Source: an uncultured Clostridia bacterium
Lineage (GTDB): Bacteria > Bacillota > Clostridia > TANB77 > CAG-508
Reading direction: 5' to 3'
DNA length: 64,000 nucleotides
Assembly: GCA_934119935.1 (NCBI GenBank)
Contig: CAKOSX010000001.1
Coordinates: 434,001 to 498,000 of the forward strand
Part shown: piece by piece, positions 8,041 through 17,064 of the stretch
Position numbering within the stretch: the first letter of the stretch is position 1
Layout: each line of letters starts with the position of its first letter
The notes under the pieces: generated by a model
Database searches by the model: none
What the model saw: the letters and a program-made list of their open reading frames with translations, nothing else
Told to the model about the DNA's origin: nothing
Program-made: the position numbers and the translations under genes

Positions 8041-8589
8041 ATGGATTTTAATATTATTGAAGAAAAGATGAAGAAAACAATTAGCGTATTTGAAGAAAAT
8101 TTAGCTGAGGTTAGAGCTGGACGTGCTAACCCAAACATTTTAAATAAAGTAACAGTTGACTATTATGGAGTTCCAACTCCAATCAATCAAATGGCTGGTG
8201 TGTCTGTACCAGAACCAAGAATGATAGTTATTCAACCATGGGATATGAGCATGCTTAAAGAAATTGAAAAAGCTATAAACTTAGCAGAATTAGGAATCAA
8301 TCCAATGAATGATGGAAAGGTAATTAGACTTACATTCCCAGAGCTTACAGAGGAAAGAAGAAAGAGCTTAGTAAAAGATATAAGAAAGACTGCAGAAGAA
8401 GCAAAAGTTGCTGTTAGATCAATTAGAAGAGATGGAATAGATACAGCAAAAACTGCACAAAAAAATGGTGAAATGACAGAAGATGAATTATCAGCTGCAG
8501 AAGCTAAAATTCAAAAAATGACAGATACAAACATTGCTGAAATTGACCAAATATTAGAGAAAAAAGAAAAAGAAATAATGACTGTATAA
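8041..8589 (+). CDS. frr: Ribosome recycling factor
   Basis: This 182-residue protein (family about 185) shows the RRF hallmarks: VRAGRANPNIL, the VDYYGVPTPINQ stretch, PWDMSMLKEIEKAI, and the long C-terminal helices with RRDGIDTAKTAQK. It splits post-termination 70S ribosomes together with EF-G. It is coupled to pyrH by a 5-base gap, with GGAGAA as the ribosome binding site. Confidence 0.97.
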   Translation: MDFNIIEEKMKKTISVFEENLAEVRAGRANPNILNKVTVDYYGVPTPINQMAGVSVPEPRMIVIQPWDMSMLKEIEKAINLAELGINPMNDGKVIRLTFPELTEERRKSLVKDIRKTAEEAKVAVRSIRRDGIDTAKTAQKNGEMTEDELSAAEAKIQKMTDTNIAEIDQILEKKEKEIMTV

Positions 8590-8591
8590 AA

Positions 8592-8630
8592 CAATAAGGC
8601 CATTGGGGCGAAAATCTCAATGGCTTATTG
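8592..8630 (+). promoter_or_regulatory. Hairpin between frr and uppS
   Basis: CAATAAG plus CCATTG (8592-8605, one bulged G) pair with CAATGG plus CTTATTG (8618-8630). There is no T-run after it, so it looks like an mRNA-processing or attenuating hairpin rather than a full terminator. Confidence 0.5.
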
Positions 8631-8649
8631 CGGCTGAAAGGAAATATTT

Positions 8650-9381
8650 ATGGAACAAAATATAGAAGATATAATTAATATGCAAGCTTTGCCAGAGCAT
8701 GTTGCCATAATCATGGATGGAAACAGAAGATGGGCAAAGAAAAATAATTTAAGCACTCCACAAGGTCACAAAGAAGGCGCTGAAAATTTAAAAAGAATTG
8801 CAAAATTTGCAAATAAAATAGGGATAAAATATTTAACTGTTTATGCATTTTCAACAGAAAATTGGAAGAGATCACAAGAAGAAGTTGGAGCTATAATGAA
8901 ACTTTTAAAATTCTATTTGTTAGATTTCTTTAATTGGAGTGATGAAAACATTAAAATAAATGTACTTGGCAGGATTGCAGAACTACCAAAGGATTTGAAA
9001 GACCAAATACATAAAATAGAAGAAAAAACTAAGAACAATACAGGTTTAGTATTAAATATATGTTTTAATTATGGTGGTAGAGACGAAATAGTAACTGCTA
9101 CTAAGAATATTGCTCAAAAAGTATTAGACGGAGAATTAAAAATAGAAGATATAAACGAAAAATTATTCTCAAATTATTTATATACGGCTAATCAACCAGA
9201 CCCTGATTTGTTAATTAGAACTAGTGGAGAAGAGAGAATAAGTAATTTCTTGCCATGGCAGATTTCATATTCAGAGTTTGTGTTTACAGATAAATTCTGG
9301 CCAGAATTTAATGAACAAGAATTTTTAAATTCTATACAAATCTATCAAAAAAGAACAAGAAGATTTGGGGGAAACAAATAA
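8650..9381 (+). CDS. uppS: Undecaprenyl diphosphate synthase (cis-prenyltransferase)
   Basis: This 243-residue cis-prenyltransferase makes the lipid carrier for peptidoglycan and other wall polymers from FPP and IPP. Key motifs are HVAIIMDGNRRWAK (catalytic Asp, FPP binding), YLTVYAFSTENWKR, and near the C-terminus LIRTSGEERISNFLPWQ with YSEFVFTDKFWPEF. ATG follows GAAAGGA. Its position between frr and cdsA is conserved in Firmicutes. Confidence 0.95.
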   Translation: MEQNIEDIINMQALPEHVAIIMDGNRRWAKKNNLSTPQGHKEGAENLKRIAKFANKIGIKYLTVYAFSTENWKRSQEEVGAIMKLLKFYLLDFFNWSDENIKINVLGRIAELPKDLKDQIHKIEEKTKNNTGLVLNICFNYGGRDEIVTATKNIAQKVLDGELKIEDINEKLFSNYLYTANQPDPDLLIRTSGEERISNFLPWQISYSEFVFTDKFWPEFNEQEFLNSIQIYQKRTRRFGGNK

Positions 9382-9458
9382 GAAGACTACCGAAAAGCGT
9401 TTGGAGGTCATTTTAGAATAGAAAATTAAGATAAATTTATAAACGAGAGGTCAAAATT

Positions 9459-10262
9459 ATGAAAAGAGTTTTATCAGCAGCAGTATTATTACCATTGGTT
9501 CTTATAGTGTTTATTTTAGGAAATACATATGTGGTAGACGTATTTATGGGAATAGTAGCTTTAAGATGTATATACGAACTATTCCACGCGTTTGAACAAA
9601 AAGGACATCATCCAGTAAGATGGGTTGGATATTTAGCAGCAATCGCAATAATGTTTATTCATGTTATACCAGAGCATTATGCAAAATACGCTGTAATATC
9701 AATCATTCCAATATCTGTTTTAATCTTGTTCATATTAGTACTTACGAAAAAGACAAAAACAGATGTAATAGACATAGCAATTACTTTCTTTGGAGTATGT
9801 TACATTGTATTATTTTTAATGTTTATGTCGATAATTAGAAACATGGAAAATGGAAAATTCTTAATTTGGTATGTATTTATAGCATCATGGCTTACAGATG
9901 TGTTTGCTTATTTAACAGGAAAGGCAATCGGAAAACATCATTTTACAGATATAAGCCCAAACAAGACAATAGAAGGCTGTATAGGTGGAACATTAGGTGC
10001 AACTCTATGTATCATTTTATATACAGTATTAATAAACAAATTTGCCGGATTTAATATAAACGTTGCAGTAATTTCATTAATAGGAATTATACTTAGCATA
10101 GTTGGTCAAATAGGAGATTTATCTGCATCAGCCATTAAAAGATATGCGGGAATTAAGGATTATTCAGATTTAATTCCAGGCCATGGGGGAATGGTTGATA
10201 GAGTTGATAGTGTAATATTTATTGCTCCATTTACATATTTATTATTTATATTGATGTTTTAA
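9459..10262 (+). CDS. cdsA: Phosphatidate cytidylyltransferase
   Basis: This 267-residue multi-pass membrane enzyme forms CDP-diacylglycerol from phosphatidic acid and CTP, the branch point of phospholipid synthesis. The family signature is complete: SPNKTIEGCIGG, GDLSASAIKR, and the C-terminal KDYSDLIPGHGGMVDRVDS. About eight membrane segments can be seen. A GAGAGG site precedes the ATG. In many Firmicutes dxr follows cdsA; here rseP follows directly. Confidence 0.95.
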   Translation: MKRVLSAAVLLPLVLIVFILGNTYVVDVFMGIVALRCIYELFHAFEQKGHHPVRWVGYLAAIAIMFIHVIPEHYAKYAVISIIPISVLILFILVLTKKTKTDVIDIAITFFGVCYIVLFLMFMSIIRNMENGKFLIWYVFIASWLTDVFAYLTGKAIGKHHFTDISPNKTIEGCIGGTLGATLCIILYTVLINKFAGFNINVAVISLIGIILSIVGQIGDLSASAIKRYAGIKDYSDLIPGHGGMVDRVDSVIFIAPFTYLLFILMF

Positions 10263-10317
10263 TTGGTTTATGGGTACAACCTTACAAAAACCTAAATAAA
10301 TTTTTAAGGATAAAAAT

Positions 10318-11109
10318 TTGATAAGTTTTTTAATTAGTGCAATTAAGATAGTATTTTTATTAGGCTTTCTAATTGGAATTCATGAAACAGGTCATTTTCT
10401 TATTGCAAAGCTCTGCAAAGTTAGGGTAAACGAGTTTGCAATAGGATTTGGGCCTGTTATATGGAAGAAACAAGGGAAAGAGACTAAATATGAACTTAGA
10501 TTGATTCCGCTAGGTGGATTCGTGAACATGGAAGGCGAAGCAGAGCAATCTGAAAAAGAAGGCTCATTTACGAAGGCAAGCATTCCAAGAAGAGTTGCTA
10601 TTGTAGCAGCAGGTGCGTTGGTAAATATCATCTTTGCAATTATAGTATATTTTATATTAGCTATGACTGTTAGAGGAAATCTTACGAATGCGGTTGTAGG
10701 AAATAGAGTTCTCGATGCAGATAATTTTGGAAATAGACTGTATTTTGCATCATATAATACAAAAGAATTTATGCTTTCGATTGCAGAAAGTGTAAAGCAA
10801 CTGTTCACTGGAAAAGTATCGTCGGCAGAACTAGTTGGTCCTGTTGGAATATCTGAAGTAGTCGCAAAAACAAATGGATTTAGAGAGTTTATTTATATAC
10901 TGGCAGCTATATCAATATCACTTGGCGTAACAAACTTATTGCCATTTCCACCACTAGATGGAGGAAAAATTGTGCTAATATTACTGGAGGCAATTCGCAG
11001 AAAACCATTAAAACAAGAAACAGAAATAAAAATACAGTTGGCTGGTTTTGCAATACTTATTGCAGTGTCAATTGTGGTGACGTATCATGATATAATACGA
11101 ATATTTTAG
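10318..11109 (+). CDS. rseP: RseP-type site-2 protease lacking a PDZ domain
   Basis: This 263-residue membrane metalloprotease has HETGH (H22-E23...H26), GGFVNMEGE, the PRRVAIVAAGALVN segment, LVGPVGISE, and the second metal motif NLLPFPPLDGGK near residue 210. RseP/RasP homologues cleave transmembrane anti-sigma factors and signal-peptide remnants. Usual family length is about 330-450 because one or two PDZ domains sit after the second TM. Here only about 35 residues without PDZ features connect MTVRGN to NTKEFMLSI, so the substrate filter is missing. The start is TTG at 10318 with AAGGA upstream; no better ATG is present. Confidence 0.85.
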   Translation: MISFLISAIKIVFLLGFLIGIHETGHFLIAKLCKVRVNEFAIGFGPVIWKKQGKETKYELRLIPLGGFVNMEGEAEQSEKEGSFTKASIPRRVAIVAAGALVNIIFAIIVYFILAMTVRGNLTNAVVGNRVLDADNFGNRLYFASYNTKEFMLSIAESVKQLFTGKVSSAELVGPVGISEVVAKTNGFREFIYILAAISISLGVTNLLPFPPLDGGKIVLILLEAIRRKPLKQETEIKIQLAGFAILIAVSIVVTYHDIIRIF

Positions 11110-11236
11110 TGATTGAAAAATAATTACAATTTTGACTACGTCAAATTTCATTTACAACGCGGTTACATACACAAAGTATGCGCCCTTGCCTTGTAAAATT
11201 CATTTTCCTTGTCAAAATTTAATTCTTTTCCAATCA
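11110..11236 (+). repeat. Long imperfect palindrome between rseP and polC
   Basis: TGATTG (11110-11115) and AATTTTGAC (11128-11136) pair with CAATCA (11231-11236) and GTCAAAATT (11211-11219). An inner helix brings CATTTACAA near TTGTAAAAT, and the tip is ATAC/GTAT. It fills the rseP-polC gap. It lacks the TCC-loop-GGA core of the five hairpin elements. Confidence 0.6.
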
Positions 11237-11292
11237 ATGATGTGCAATTTAATATAGAAAAATTATTAATAAATTGGGGGATTTATTAAAAA

Positions 11293-14200
11293 ATGGATGA
11301 AGTTAAAACTTCAAAGACTGTTAAAGAGGTTTTTAAAGACTATAACTCTAACAGTTTTGTTCTTAATGCAGCAAGAGTTATAGGAATTGATTTATATAAA
11401 AAGAAAAATTTATTAGAAGTATTTATTGCTTCTAATAAATTAATTGATATTAACGATGTTTTAGAACTAGAAAAGTATATGGAGAGACGTTTTCAGATTC
11501 AAACTGCTAAGCTTACAATAAAATATGAGCTTGAGGAAGAAGTCGATGTGTCTGAAAAAATAGCAAAAGAATGGCAAAGTATTGTTAAGTATATTTCGTA
11601 CAAGCATCCTATTGCGAGAGCTTTTTTGAATAATAGTGAGATTCAAATTGTTAATAATAATATAAAGGTTACTCTTTTTCTAAATGGAAAAGAGTTTTTA
11701 GAGAACAATAAATTTAATGAAGTTTTTGCAGGGCTAATTTATAATATATACGGCAAAAAATATACGATGACATATGAAGAAAAGGTTTCTGAAAATACGG
11801 TTACTCAATATAAAGAAAGATTAGAGAGACTCGAAAAAGAAGCAATACTTGAAATGACCAAGGATAATGGTACGGCTAGTGCTGAACACAGTGAAAAACA
11901 ACAACAAGAAACAAAGCCATATGCTAGTAAAAATGCTGGACAAAGCAAATACAACAAAGGTCAATATAATAAGAGCCAGTATAACAAGGGACAATATGGA
12001 GAGAAGAAGCAATATAATAAATCTGCCCCAAGTCCTGCACAAGAAGCTCCTATGCCACCAATGCCAGATGCGCCAGAGGCTGTAGCAACACCGGAAGAAG
12101 ATACACCATTAATTTATGGTAGAAGTTTGAATTTAAGTGATCCAATCATAAAGATTCAAGATATAGGCGTAGACAGTGGAAACGTAATATTAGAAGGACA
12201 AATTTTAAGTGTAGAGCTTGATGCAAAAGATGATGACATCAATCTTGGAATAAAGGTAAGAGAGCTAAAAAGCGGTAAGTCACTTGTTATATTTAGTGTT
12301 TATGATGGAACTAATACAATCGATTGTAAGGTATTCTCTGCACCAGAAAAATTGGATAAATTAAAGAAGAGATTAAAGAGTGCTGCAAGAGTAAGAATTG
12401 CTGGTACTGCACAATTTGACCCATACGCAAAACAGCTAGGTGTTTTGGTAAATACTATTGTAGAAATGCCAGAAGAAAAGAAAGCTGTAAGAACTGATAA
12501 TGCTAAGATTAAAAGAGTTGAGCTTCATATGCATACTCAGATGAGCACGATGGATGGAATTACTCCTGCTAAAAACCTTATAAAACGTGCAATGAAGTGG
12601 GGAATGAAGTCTATTGCTATTACTGACCATGGAAGTGTTCAAGCGTTCCCAGATGCACACAAAATGTTGGGAGTAAATAACCCAGACATGAAGGTACTTT
12701 ATGGAGTAGAGGCATACTTGGTTCCAGATAAGGTTCCATCTGTTTCAAATCCAAAGGGACAAGATTTACATACTACATATTGCGTATTAGACTTAGAGAC
12801 AACAGGCCTTTCTTTTAGAACAGAGAAGATTACCGAAATTGGTATAATGAAGATGAACGAAAAAGGCGAAGTCATCGATGAATTTGAATGCTTCGTAAAC
12901 CCTGAAAAGCCAATTCCTCAAAGGGTTGTAGAGGTTACAAACATTACAGATGACATGGTAAAAGATGCAGAGACAATAGATAAAGTATTGCCAAAAGTGC
13001 TAGAGTTTGTGGGGGATAGCGTAATTGTTGCACATAATGCAGACTTCGACGTTGGTTTCTTGAAATATAATGCAAAGCAATTAGGATTATCTTTAGATAA
13101 TACTTACCTAGATACTCTAAGACTTGCAAAAGATTTATTCCCAGATTTCAAAAAATATAAATTAGGAATAATTGCTGAAAAACTTGGAATTGAGGTAATA
13201 GTTGCACATAGAGCATTAGACGATGTTGATACTACTGTAAAAGTATTTAGAGTAATGTTAAATATGCTAGAAGAAAAAGGTGCTAAAACTATAGAAGACA
13301 TAGACAAGCTTGCTGGCGAAAACGTAAATTACAAGAAGTTAAAGAGCTTCCATGCAATAATTCTTGCTACAAACTATGTTGGATTAAGAAACTTATACAA
13401 GTTAATCTCAATATCTCATTTGGATTACATATACAAAGGCAGACCGATGCTATTAAAATCAATATATAAGCAATATTCAGAAGGTTTGATTTTAGGGAGT
13501 GCTTGTGAAGCTGGAGAATTGTATCAGGCAATCGAAAACGGAAAAGACGATGATGAAATTGAAGCAATTGCAAGAGATTATGATTATCTTGAAATTCAGC
13601 CAACTGGAAACAACATGTTCTTGGTTAGAAATGGAGTTGTGCCAGATGTAGAAGGTTTAAGAGACATAAATAGAAAAATAGTTGCCTTAGGAGAGAAGCT
13701 GGATAAATTGGTAGTTGCAACCTGTGATGTTCACTTTATGGATCCAGAAGATGAAATATATAGACGTATATTAGAGGCAGGACAAGGCTATGCAGATTGC
13801 GATTTGCAGGCTCCATTATATTTAAGAACAACAGAAGAAATGCTAGAAGAATTTAGCTATTTAGGAGAAGAAAAAGCATATGAGGTTGTGGTTACAAATA
13901 CCAATAAAATAGCGGATATGTGTGAGCAAATCAGCCCAATATCACCAGAAAAATGCCCTCCATACATAAACGATTGTGAGAAAACAATTAAAGATATTGC
14001 ATACAACAAGGCACATGAGTTATATGGAGATCCACTTCCACAGATTGTTGAGGAGAGGCTAGATAAAGAGCTAACATCTATCATAAAAAATGGATTCTCC
14101 GTTATGTACATCATAGCGCAGAAACTGGTTTGGAAATCAAATGCAGATGGATACATCGTTGGTTCCAGAGGCTCTGTTGGTTCGTCTTTTGTTGCCAACA

Positions 14201-15840
14201 TGACAGGTATTACAGAGGTTAACTCGCTTCCGCCACATTACAGATGTCCAAATTGTAAGTATTCGGATTTTACCGATTATGGTGTGAAGAACGGCTTCGA
14301 CTTACCAGATAAGATGTGCCCTAAGTGCGGACATAGACTCGCAAAAGATGGACTAGATATTCCATTCGAAACTTTCTTGGGCTTTAATGGAGATAAGGAA
14401 CCCGATATCGACTTAAACTTCTCTGGAGAATATCAGGCAAAAGCACATAGATACACAGAAGTAATATTCGGAAAGGGTACAACTTTCAAGGCTGGAACCG
14501 TTGGTACTGTTGCTGGGAAGACAGCAATGGGTTATGTTAGAAAATATAACGAAGAAAGAGGAATACCAATAAACAATTCAGAGGTAATTAGAGTTGCTTA
14601 TGGTTGCACAGGAATAAAAAGAACAACGGGTCAGCACCCTGGTGGAATTATAGTTGTTCCAAAGGGAAGAGAAATCTACGAATTTACGCCTGTTCAGCAT
14701 CCAGCAGATGACCCAACCTCAGATATTATAACTACTCACTTCGACTACCACTCAATAGACCAAAACCTATTGAAGCTAGATATACTAGGCCATGATGATC
14801 CAACCATGATAAGAATGCTATTCGATATTACTGGACAAGATCCAACAAAAGTACCACTAGATGATAAGGAAACAATGTCTATATTTTGTTCTACAAAAGC
14901 ATTAGGAGTTACACCAGAACAAATACACAGTGAAGTTGGAAGCTTTGGAGTACCAGAGTTTGGAACAAAATTCGTAAGAGGAATGCTTGTAGATACAAGA
15001 CCAAAAACGTTCGATGAATTAATTAGAATTTCAGGTCTATCACATGGTACAGACGTATGGTTAAATAACGCACAGAGCTTAATCGAAGAAGGCACTATAA
15101 AGCTGGAAGATGCTATATGTTGTAGAGATGATATTATGATTTATCTAATTAAGGAAGGATTGCCACCACAAAAAGCCTTCAAAATAATGGAGTTTGTTCG
15201 TAAAGGAAAACCATCAAAAGATCCAGAGGGCTGGAAAGGCCATGAAGCAACGATGAGAGAATACAACATACCAGAATGGTATATTGGTTCATGTAAAAAA
15301 ATAAAATACATGTTCCCAAAAGCCCATGCTGCTGCATATGTTACAAACGCCTTCAGAATTGCGTGGTTCAAGGTTCACATTCCAAAAGCATATTATGCCG
15401 CATACTTCTCTATAAGAGCAGATGCATTTGATAGTGAGATAATGTGCCACGGAGTAGAACGTGTAAAGAACAAAATGAAAGAAATAGAACTTGCTGGAAA
15501 AGCAGCAACAAAGAAAGACCAAGACACATATGGAGTTTTGGAGATAGTTCTAGAAATGTATGAAAGAGGTTTAAATTTCTTGCCAATAGATTTATATGAG
15601 TCAGATGCTGTAAAATTTAAAGTAGAAGTTGATGGAATACGTCCACCATTAAACAGTATACCAGGACTTGGAACAGTTGCAGCACAAGGAATACAAGAAG
15701 CAAGACAAGAAGGAGAATTCATGTCTATAGATGATATGAAAATACGTGCAAAAGTCGGAAAATCTACAATAGAAATGTTAGAAAAAGCAGGATGCTTGGA
15801 AGGCATGAGCCAAAGCAATCAAATGAGCTTATTTGCATAA
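11293..15840 (+). CDS. polC: DNA polymerase III PolC-type alpha subunit
   Basis: This 1515-residue replicative polymerase is of the low-GC Gram-positive type. Domains in order: N-terminal domain (1-190); a low-complexity insert with YNKGQ/YNKSQ repeats and Pro/Ala-rich stretch (about 195-275); OB fold (about 280-400); PHP domain starting HMHTQMSTMDG (about 413); a DEDDh 3'-5' proofreading exonuclease inserted in PHP (DLETTGLS at about 500, AHNADFD, HRALDD); PHP remainder; zinc site CPNC...CPKCGH (about 982-1015); and catalytic palm (DIDLNFSGE, KAGTVGTVAGKTA). It ends in a helix-hairpin-helix and NQMSLFA, a beta-clamp-binding-like tail (QMSLF). Longer than Bacillus PolC mainly because of the insert. 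ATG lies after GGGGGAT at somewhat long spacing. Confidence 0.97.
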   Translation: MDEVKTSKTVKEVFKDYNSNSFVLNAARVIGIDLYKKKNLLEVFIASNKLIDINDVLELEKYMERRFQIQTAKLTIKYELEEEVDVSEKIAKEWQSIVKYISYKHPIARAFLNNSEIQIVNNNIKVTLFLNGKEFLENNKFNEVFAGLIYNIYGKKYTMTYEEKVSENTVTQYKERLERLEKEAILEMTKDNGTASAEHSEKQQQETKPYASKNAGQSKYNKGQYNKSQYNKGQYGEKKQYNKSAPSPAQEAPMPPMPDAPEAVATPEEDTPLIYGRSLNLSDPIIKIQDIGVDSGNVILEGQILSVELDAKDDDINLGIKVRELKSGKSLVIFSVYDGTNTIDCKVFSAPEKLDKLKKRLKSAARVRIAGTAQFDPYAKQLGVLVNTIVEMPEEKKAVRTDNAKIKRVELHMHTQMSTMDGITPAKNLIKRAMKWGMKSIAITDHGSVQAFPDAHKMLGVNNPDMKVLYGVEAYLVPDKVPSVSNPKGQDLHTTYCVLDLETTGLSFRTEKITEIGIMKMNEKGEVIDEFECFVNPEKPIPQRVVEVTNITDDMVKDAETIDKVLPKVLEFVGDSVIVAHNADFDVGFLKYNAKQLGLSLDNTYLDTLRLAKDLFPDFKKYKLGIIAEKLGIEVIVAHRALDDVDTTVKVFRVMLNMLEEKGAKTIEDIDKLAGENVNYKKLKSFHAIILATNYVGLRNLYKLISISHLDYIYKGRPMLLKSIYKQYSEGLILGSACEAGELYQAIENGKDDDEIEAIARDYDYLEIQPTGNNMFLVRNGVVPDVEGLRDINRKIVALGEKLDKLVVATCDVHFMDPEDEIYRRILEAGQGYADCDLQAPLYLRTTEEMLEEFSYLGEEKAYEVVVTNTNKIADMCEQISPISPEKCPPYINDCEKTIKDIAYNKAHELYGDPLPQIVEERLDKELTSIIKNGFSVMYIIAQKLVWKSNADGYIVGSRGSVGSSFVANMTGITEVNSLPPHYRCPNCKYSDFTDYGVKNGFDLPDKMCPKCGHRLAKDGLDIPFETFLGFNGDKEPDIDLNFSGEYQAKAHRYTEVIFGKGTTFKAGTVGTVAGKTAMGYVRKYNEERGIPINNSEVIRVAYGCTGIKRTTGQHPGGIIVVPKGREIYEFTPVQHPADDPTSDIITTHFDYHSIDQNLLKLDILGHDDPTMIRMLFDITGQDPTKVPLDDKETMSIFCSTKALGVTPEQIHSEVGSFGVPEFGTKFVRGMLVDTRPKTFDELIRISGLSHGTDVWLNNAQSLIEEGTIKLEDAICCRDDIMIYLIKEGLPPQKAFKIMEFVRKGKPSKDPEGWKGHEATMREYNIPEWYIGSCKKIKYMFPKAHAAAYVTNAFRIAWFKVHIPKAYYAAYFSIRADAFDSEIMCHGVERVKNKMKEIELAGKAATKKDQDTYGVLEIVLEMYERGLNFLPIDLYESDAVKFKVEVDGIRPPLNSIPGLGTVAAQGIQEARQEGEFMSIDDMKIRAKVGKSTIEMLEKAGCLEGMSQSNQMSLFA

Positions 15841-15875
15841 TTTCGCCCAATAGGGACGCCCCTTTTTGGGCGAAA
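15841..15875 (+). repeat. REP-like palindrome, family B
   Basis: A 35-base unit beginning TTTCGCCC and ending GGGCGAAA, with TAGGGACG in the loop, directly after the polC stop. A matching unit lies in reverse at 33196-33230. It may also serve as the polC transcript end. Confidence 0.75.
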
Positions 15876-15939
15876 AAATAAAAATGTAATATTTTGTTGA
15901 AATATGCATACAATATCTTATATTTATTATTAAAAAACA

Positions 15940-15968
15940 TTGACTTTGTGACAAATGGTATATATAAT
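15940..15968 (+). promoter_or_regulatory. Promoter of cptI-type RNA antitoxin
   Basis: TTGACT (15940-15945), 17-base spacer, TATAAT (15963-15968). Transcription would begin just before the tandem repeats. Confidence 0.8.
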
Positions 15969-15983
15969 AAATATATATATAGT

Positions 15984-16084
15984 AAATGTTCTCGCTTGTG
16001 GTTGGTGCGAGTAATAAATCATACCATGTTGTCAAATGTTTCGCTTGTGGTTGGTGCGAATAATAAGTCATACCATGTTGTAAA
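15984..16084 (+). ncRNA. cptI: Type III antitoxin RNA repeats (CptI-like)
   Basis: Two tandem units of 49-50 bases (starting at 15984 and 16034) share CGCTTGTGGTTGGTGCGA and a CATACCATGTTGT tail. The stem in each unit covaries: CTCGC/GCGAG in the first, TTCGC/GCGAA in the second, so base pairing is conserved while sequence changes. TGGT in the loop can pair with ACCA downstream, a possible pseudoknot as in known type III antitoxin RNAs. A terminator separates the repeats from the toxin gene, the standard arrangement. Confidence 0.75.
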
Positions 16085-16093
16085 TTAAAATAG

Positions 16094-16126
16094 GGGGAAT
16101 ACACATCAGGTGTATTTCCTCTTTTT
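16094..16126 (+). terminator. Terminator between antitoxin RNA and toxin gene
   Basis: GGAATACAC (16096-16104) pairs with GTGTATTTCC (16110-16119, one bulge), followed by TCTTTTT. Leaky termination here sets the RNA-to-toxin ratio in type III systems. Confidence 0.8.
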
Positions 16127-16145
16127 GCGTGAAAGAAGGTGCTTT

Positions 16146-16628
16146 ATGATTATAGAAGAAGGATACGTGTATCATATAAAAAATGAATATTTTGAATTTG
16201 TAAAAGATGAAAAATTGATGACAAATCATGAGGGAGATTCAACAAGACCAAATTATTTTTGTATTAAAATCAATGACGAAAATGTAATGTGGTTTGTTCC
16301 AATGAGCAGTAAGGTAGAAAAATATAAAAAAATTATTCAAAATAAAATGAAAAAATATAAAAAATGTGATACTATAGTAATTGGAAATTATAGAGGTAGA
16401 GAACATGCTTTTTTAATTCAAAATATGTTTCCAATAACAGAGAAATATATAGACCACATAGATACAATTGAAGGAAAAGCCCTGAAAGTACCATCAGAAA
16501 CAAGAAGAGATATTGAAAGAAAAGTAGAAAAAGTGCTCTTATTAAAAGAAAAAGGAATAAATTTAATTTTTCCGAATGTAGATAAAATAACAGAAAAATT
16601 ATTAAAAGAGTTAAAGAATGGAGATTAA
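16146..16628 (+). CDS. cptN: Type III toxin, CptN/ToxN-family endoribonuclease
   Basis: This 160-residue protein has the features I associate with CptN-type toxins: N-terminal GYVYHIKNEYFEFVKD, a NHEGDSTRPNYF segment, and WFVPMSSKVEKYKKII, where the PxSSKxxKY motif is the family hallmark and likely contributes to the RNase site. Such toxins cut mRNA and are held inactive by their repeat RNA, which they also process. They often give phage resistance by abortive infection. Start ATG 16146 follows AAGAAGGTG; the longer in-frame ORF from 16110 would begin inside the terminator. A tandem-repeat RNA with promoter and terminator lies immediately upstream. A DUF1294 gene follows by 2 bases. Confidence 0.8.
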   Translation: MIIEEGYVYHIKNEYFEFVKDEKLMTNHEGDSTRPNYFCIKINDENVMWFVPMSSKVEKYKKIIQNKMKKYKKCDTIVIGNYRGREHAFLIQNMFPITEKYIDHIDTIEGKALKVPSETRRDIERKVEKVLLLKEKGINLIFPNVDKITEKLLKELKNGD

Positions 16629-16630
16629 GA

Positions 16631-16921
16631 ATGGTAGAGCTAACTAATATTTTTACATTAAAAAATATAATAATATATTTACTGATAATAAATATAATTG
16701 CATTTTTTGCTATGTTTATAGACAAGAAAAAAGCCGAAAAAGATAGATGGAGAATAAAAGAATCTACACTATTAACCTTAGCTTTAATCGGAGGTAGCAT
16801 AGGAGCGATTATTGGAATGTATACTTTTCATCATAAGACGAAGAAGCCAAGATTCTTTATTGGAATTCCAGTTATGATAGCACTGCAAATATTATTAATT
16901 ATTGCTATATTAGTTAGATAA
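16631..16921 (+). CDS. DUF1294 family membrane protein
   Basis: This 96-residue protein has three hydrophobic segments. It carries the family pattern MFIDKKKAEKDRWRIKESTLL, then LALIGGSIGAIIGMYTFHHKTKKPRF, which defines DUF1294. The biochemical role of the family is unknown. It starts 2 bases after the toxin stop and is likely co-transcribed, though DUF1294 genes usually occur without toxins, so the link may be accidental. Confidence 0.85.
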   Translation: MVELTNIFTLKNIIIYLLIINIIAFFAMFIDKKKAEKDRWRIKESTLLTLALIGGSIGAIIGMYTFHHKTKKPRFFIGIPVMIALQILLIIAILVR

Positions 16922-17064
16922 TAGAATGATTCAAAAAAGTATATAATAAAAAATAATGTAACAAAAATCGACATAATAAATGAGCAAATTCTATAAATTG
17001 TTTCCATAAATTGATTAACAATAATCTATGTGTATAACTTGAAAATGAAACCCTTGTGCTACAA

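Noticed and set aside
13857..14201. Reverse-strand ORFs within polC
   Set aside because: They are shadows of the PolC frame, without start signals or protein-like composition.
15984..16084. Tandem repeats that could be read as a short CRISPR array
   Set aside because: The two units are contiguous with no spacers, have a covarying hairpin, no cas genes are near, and a type III toxin gene follows a terminator.
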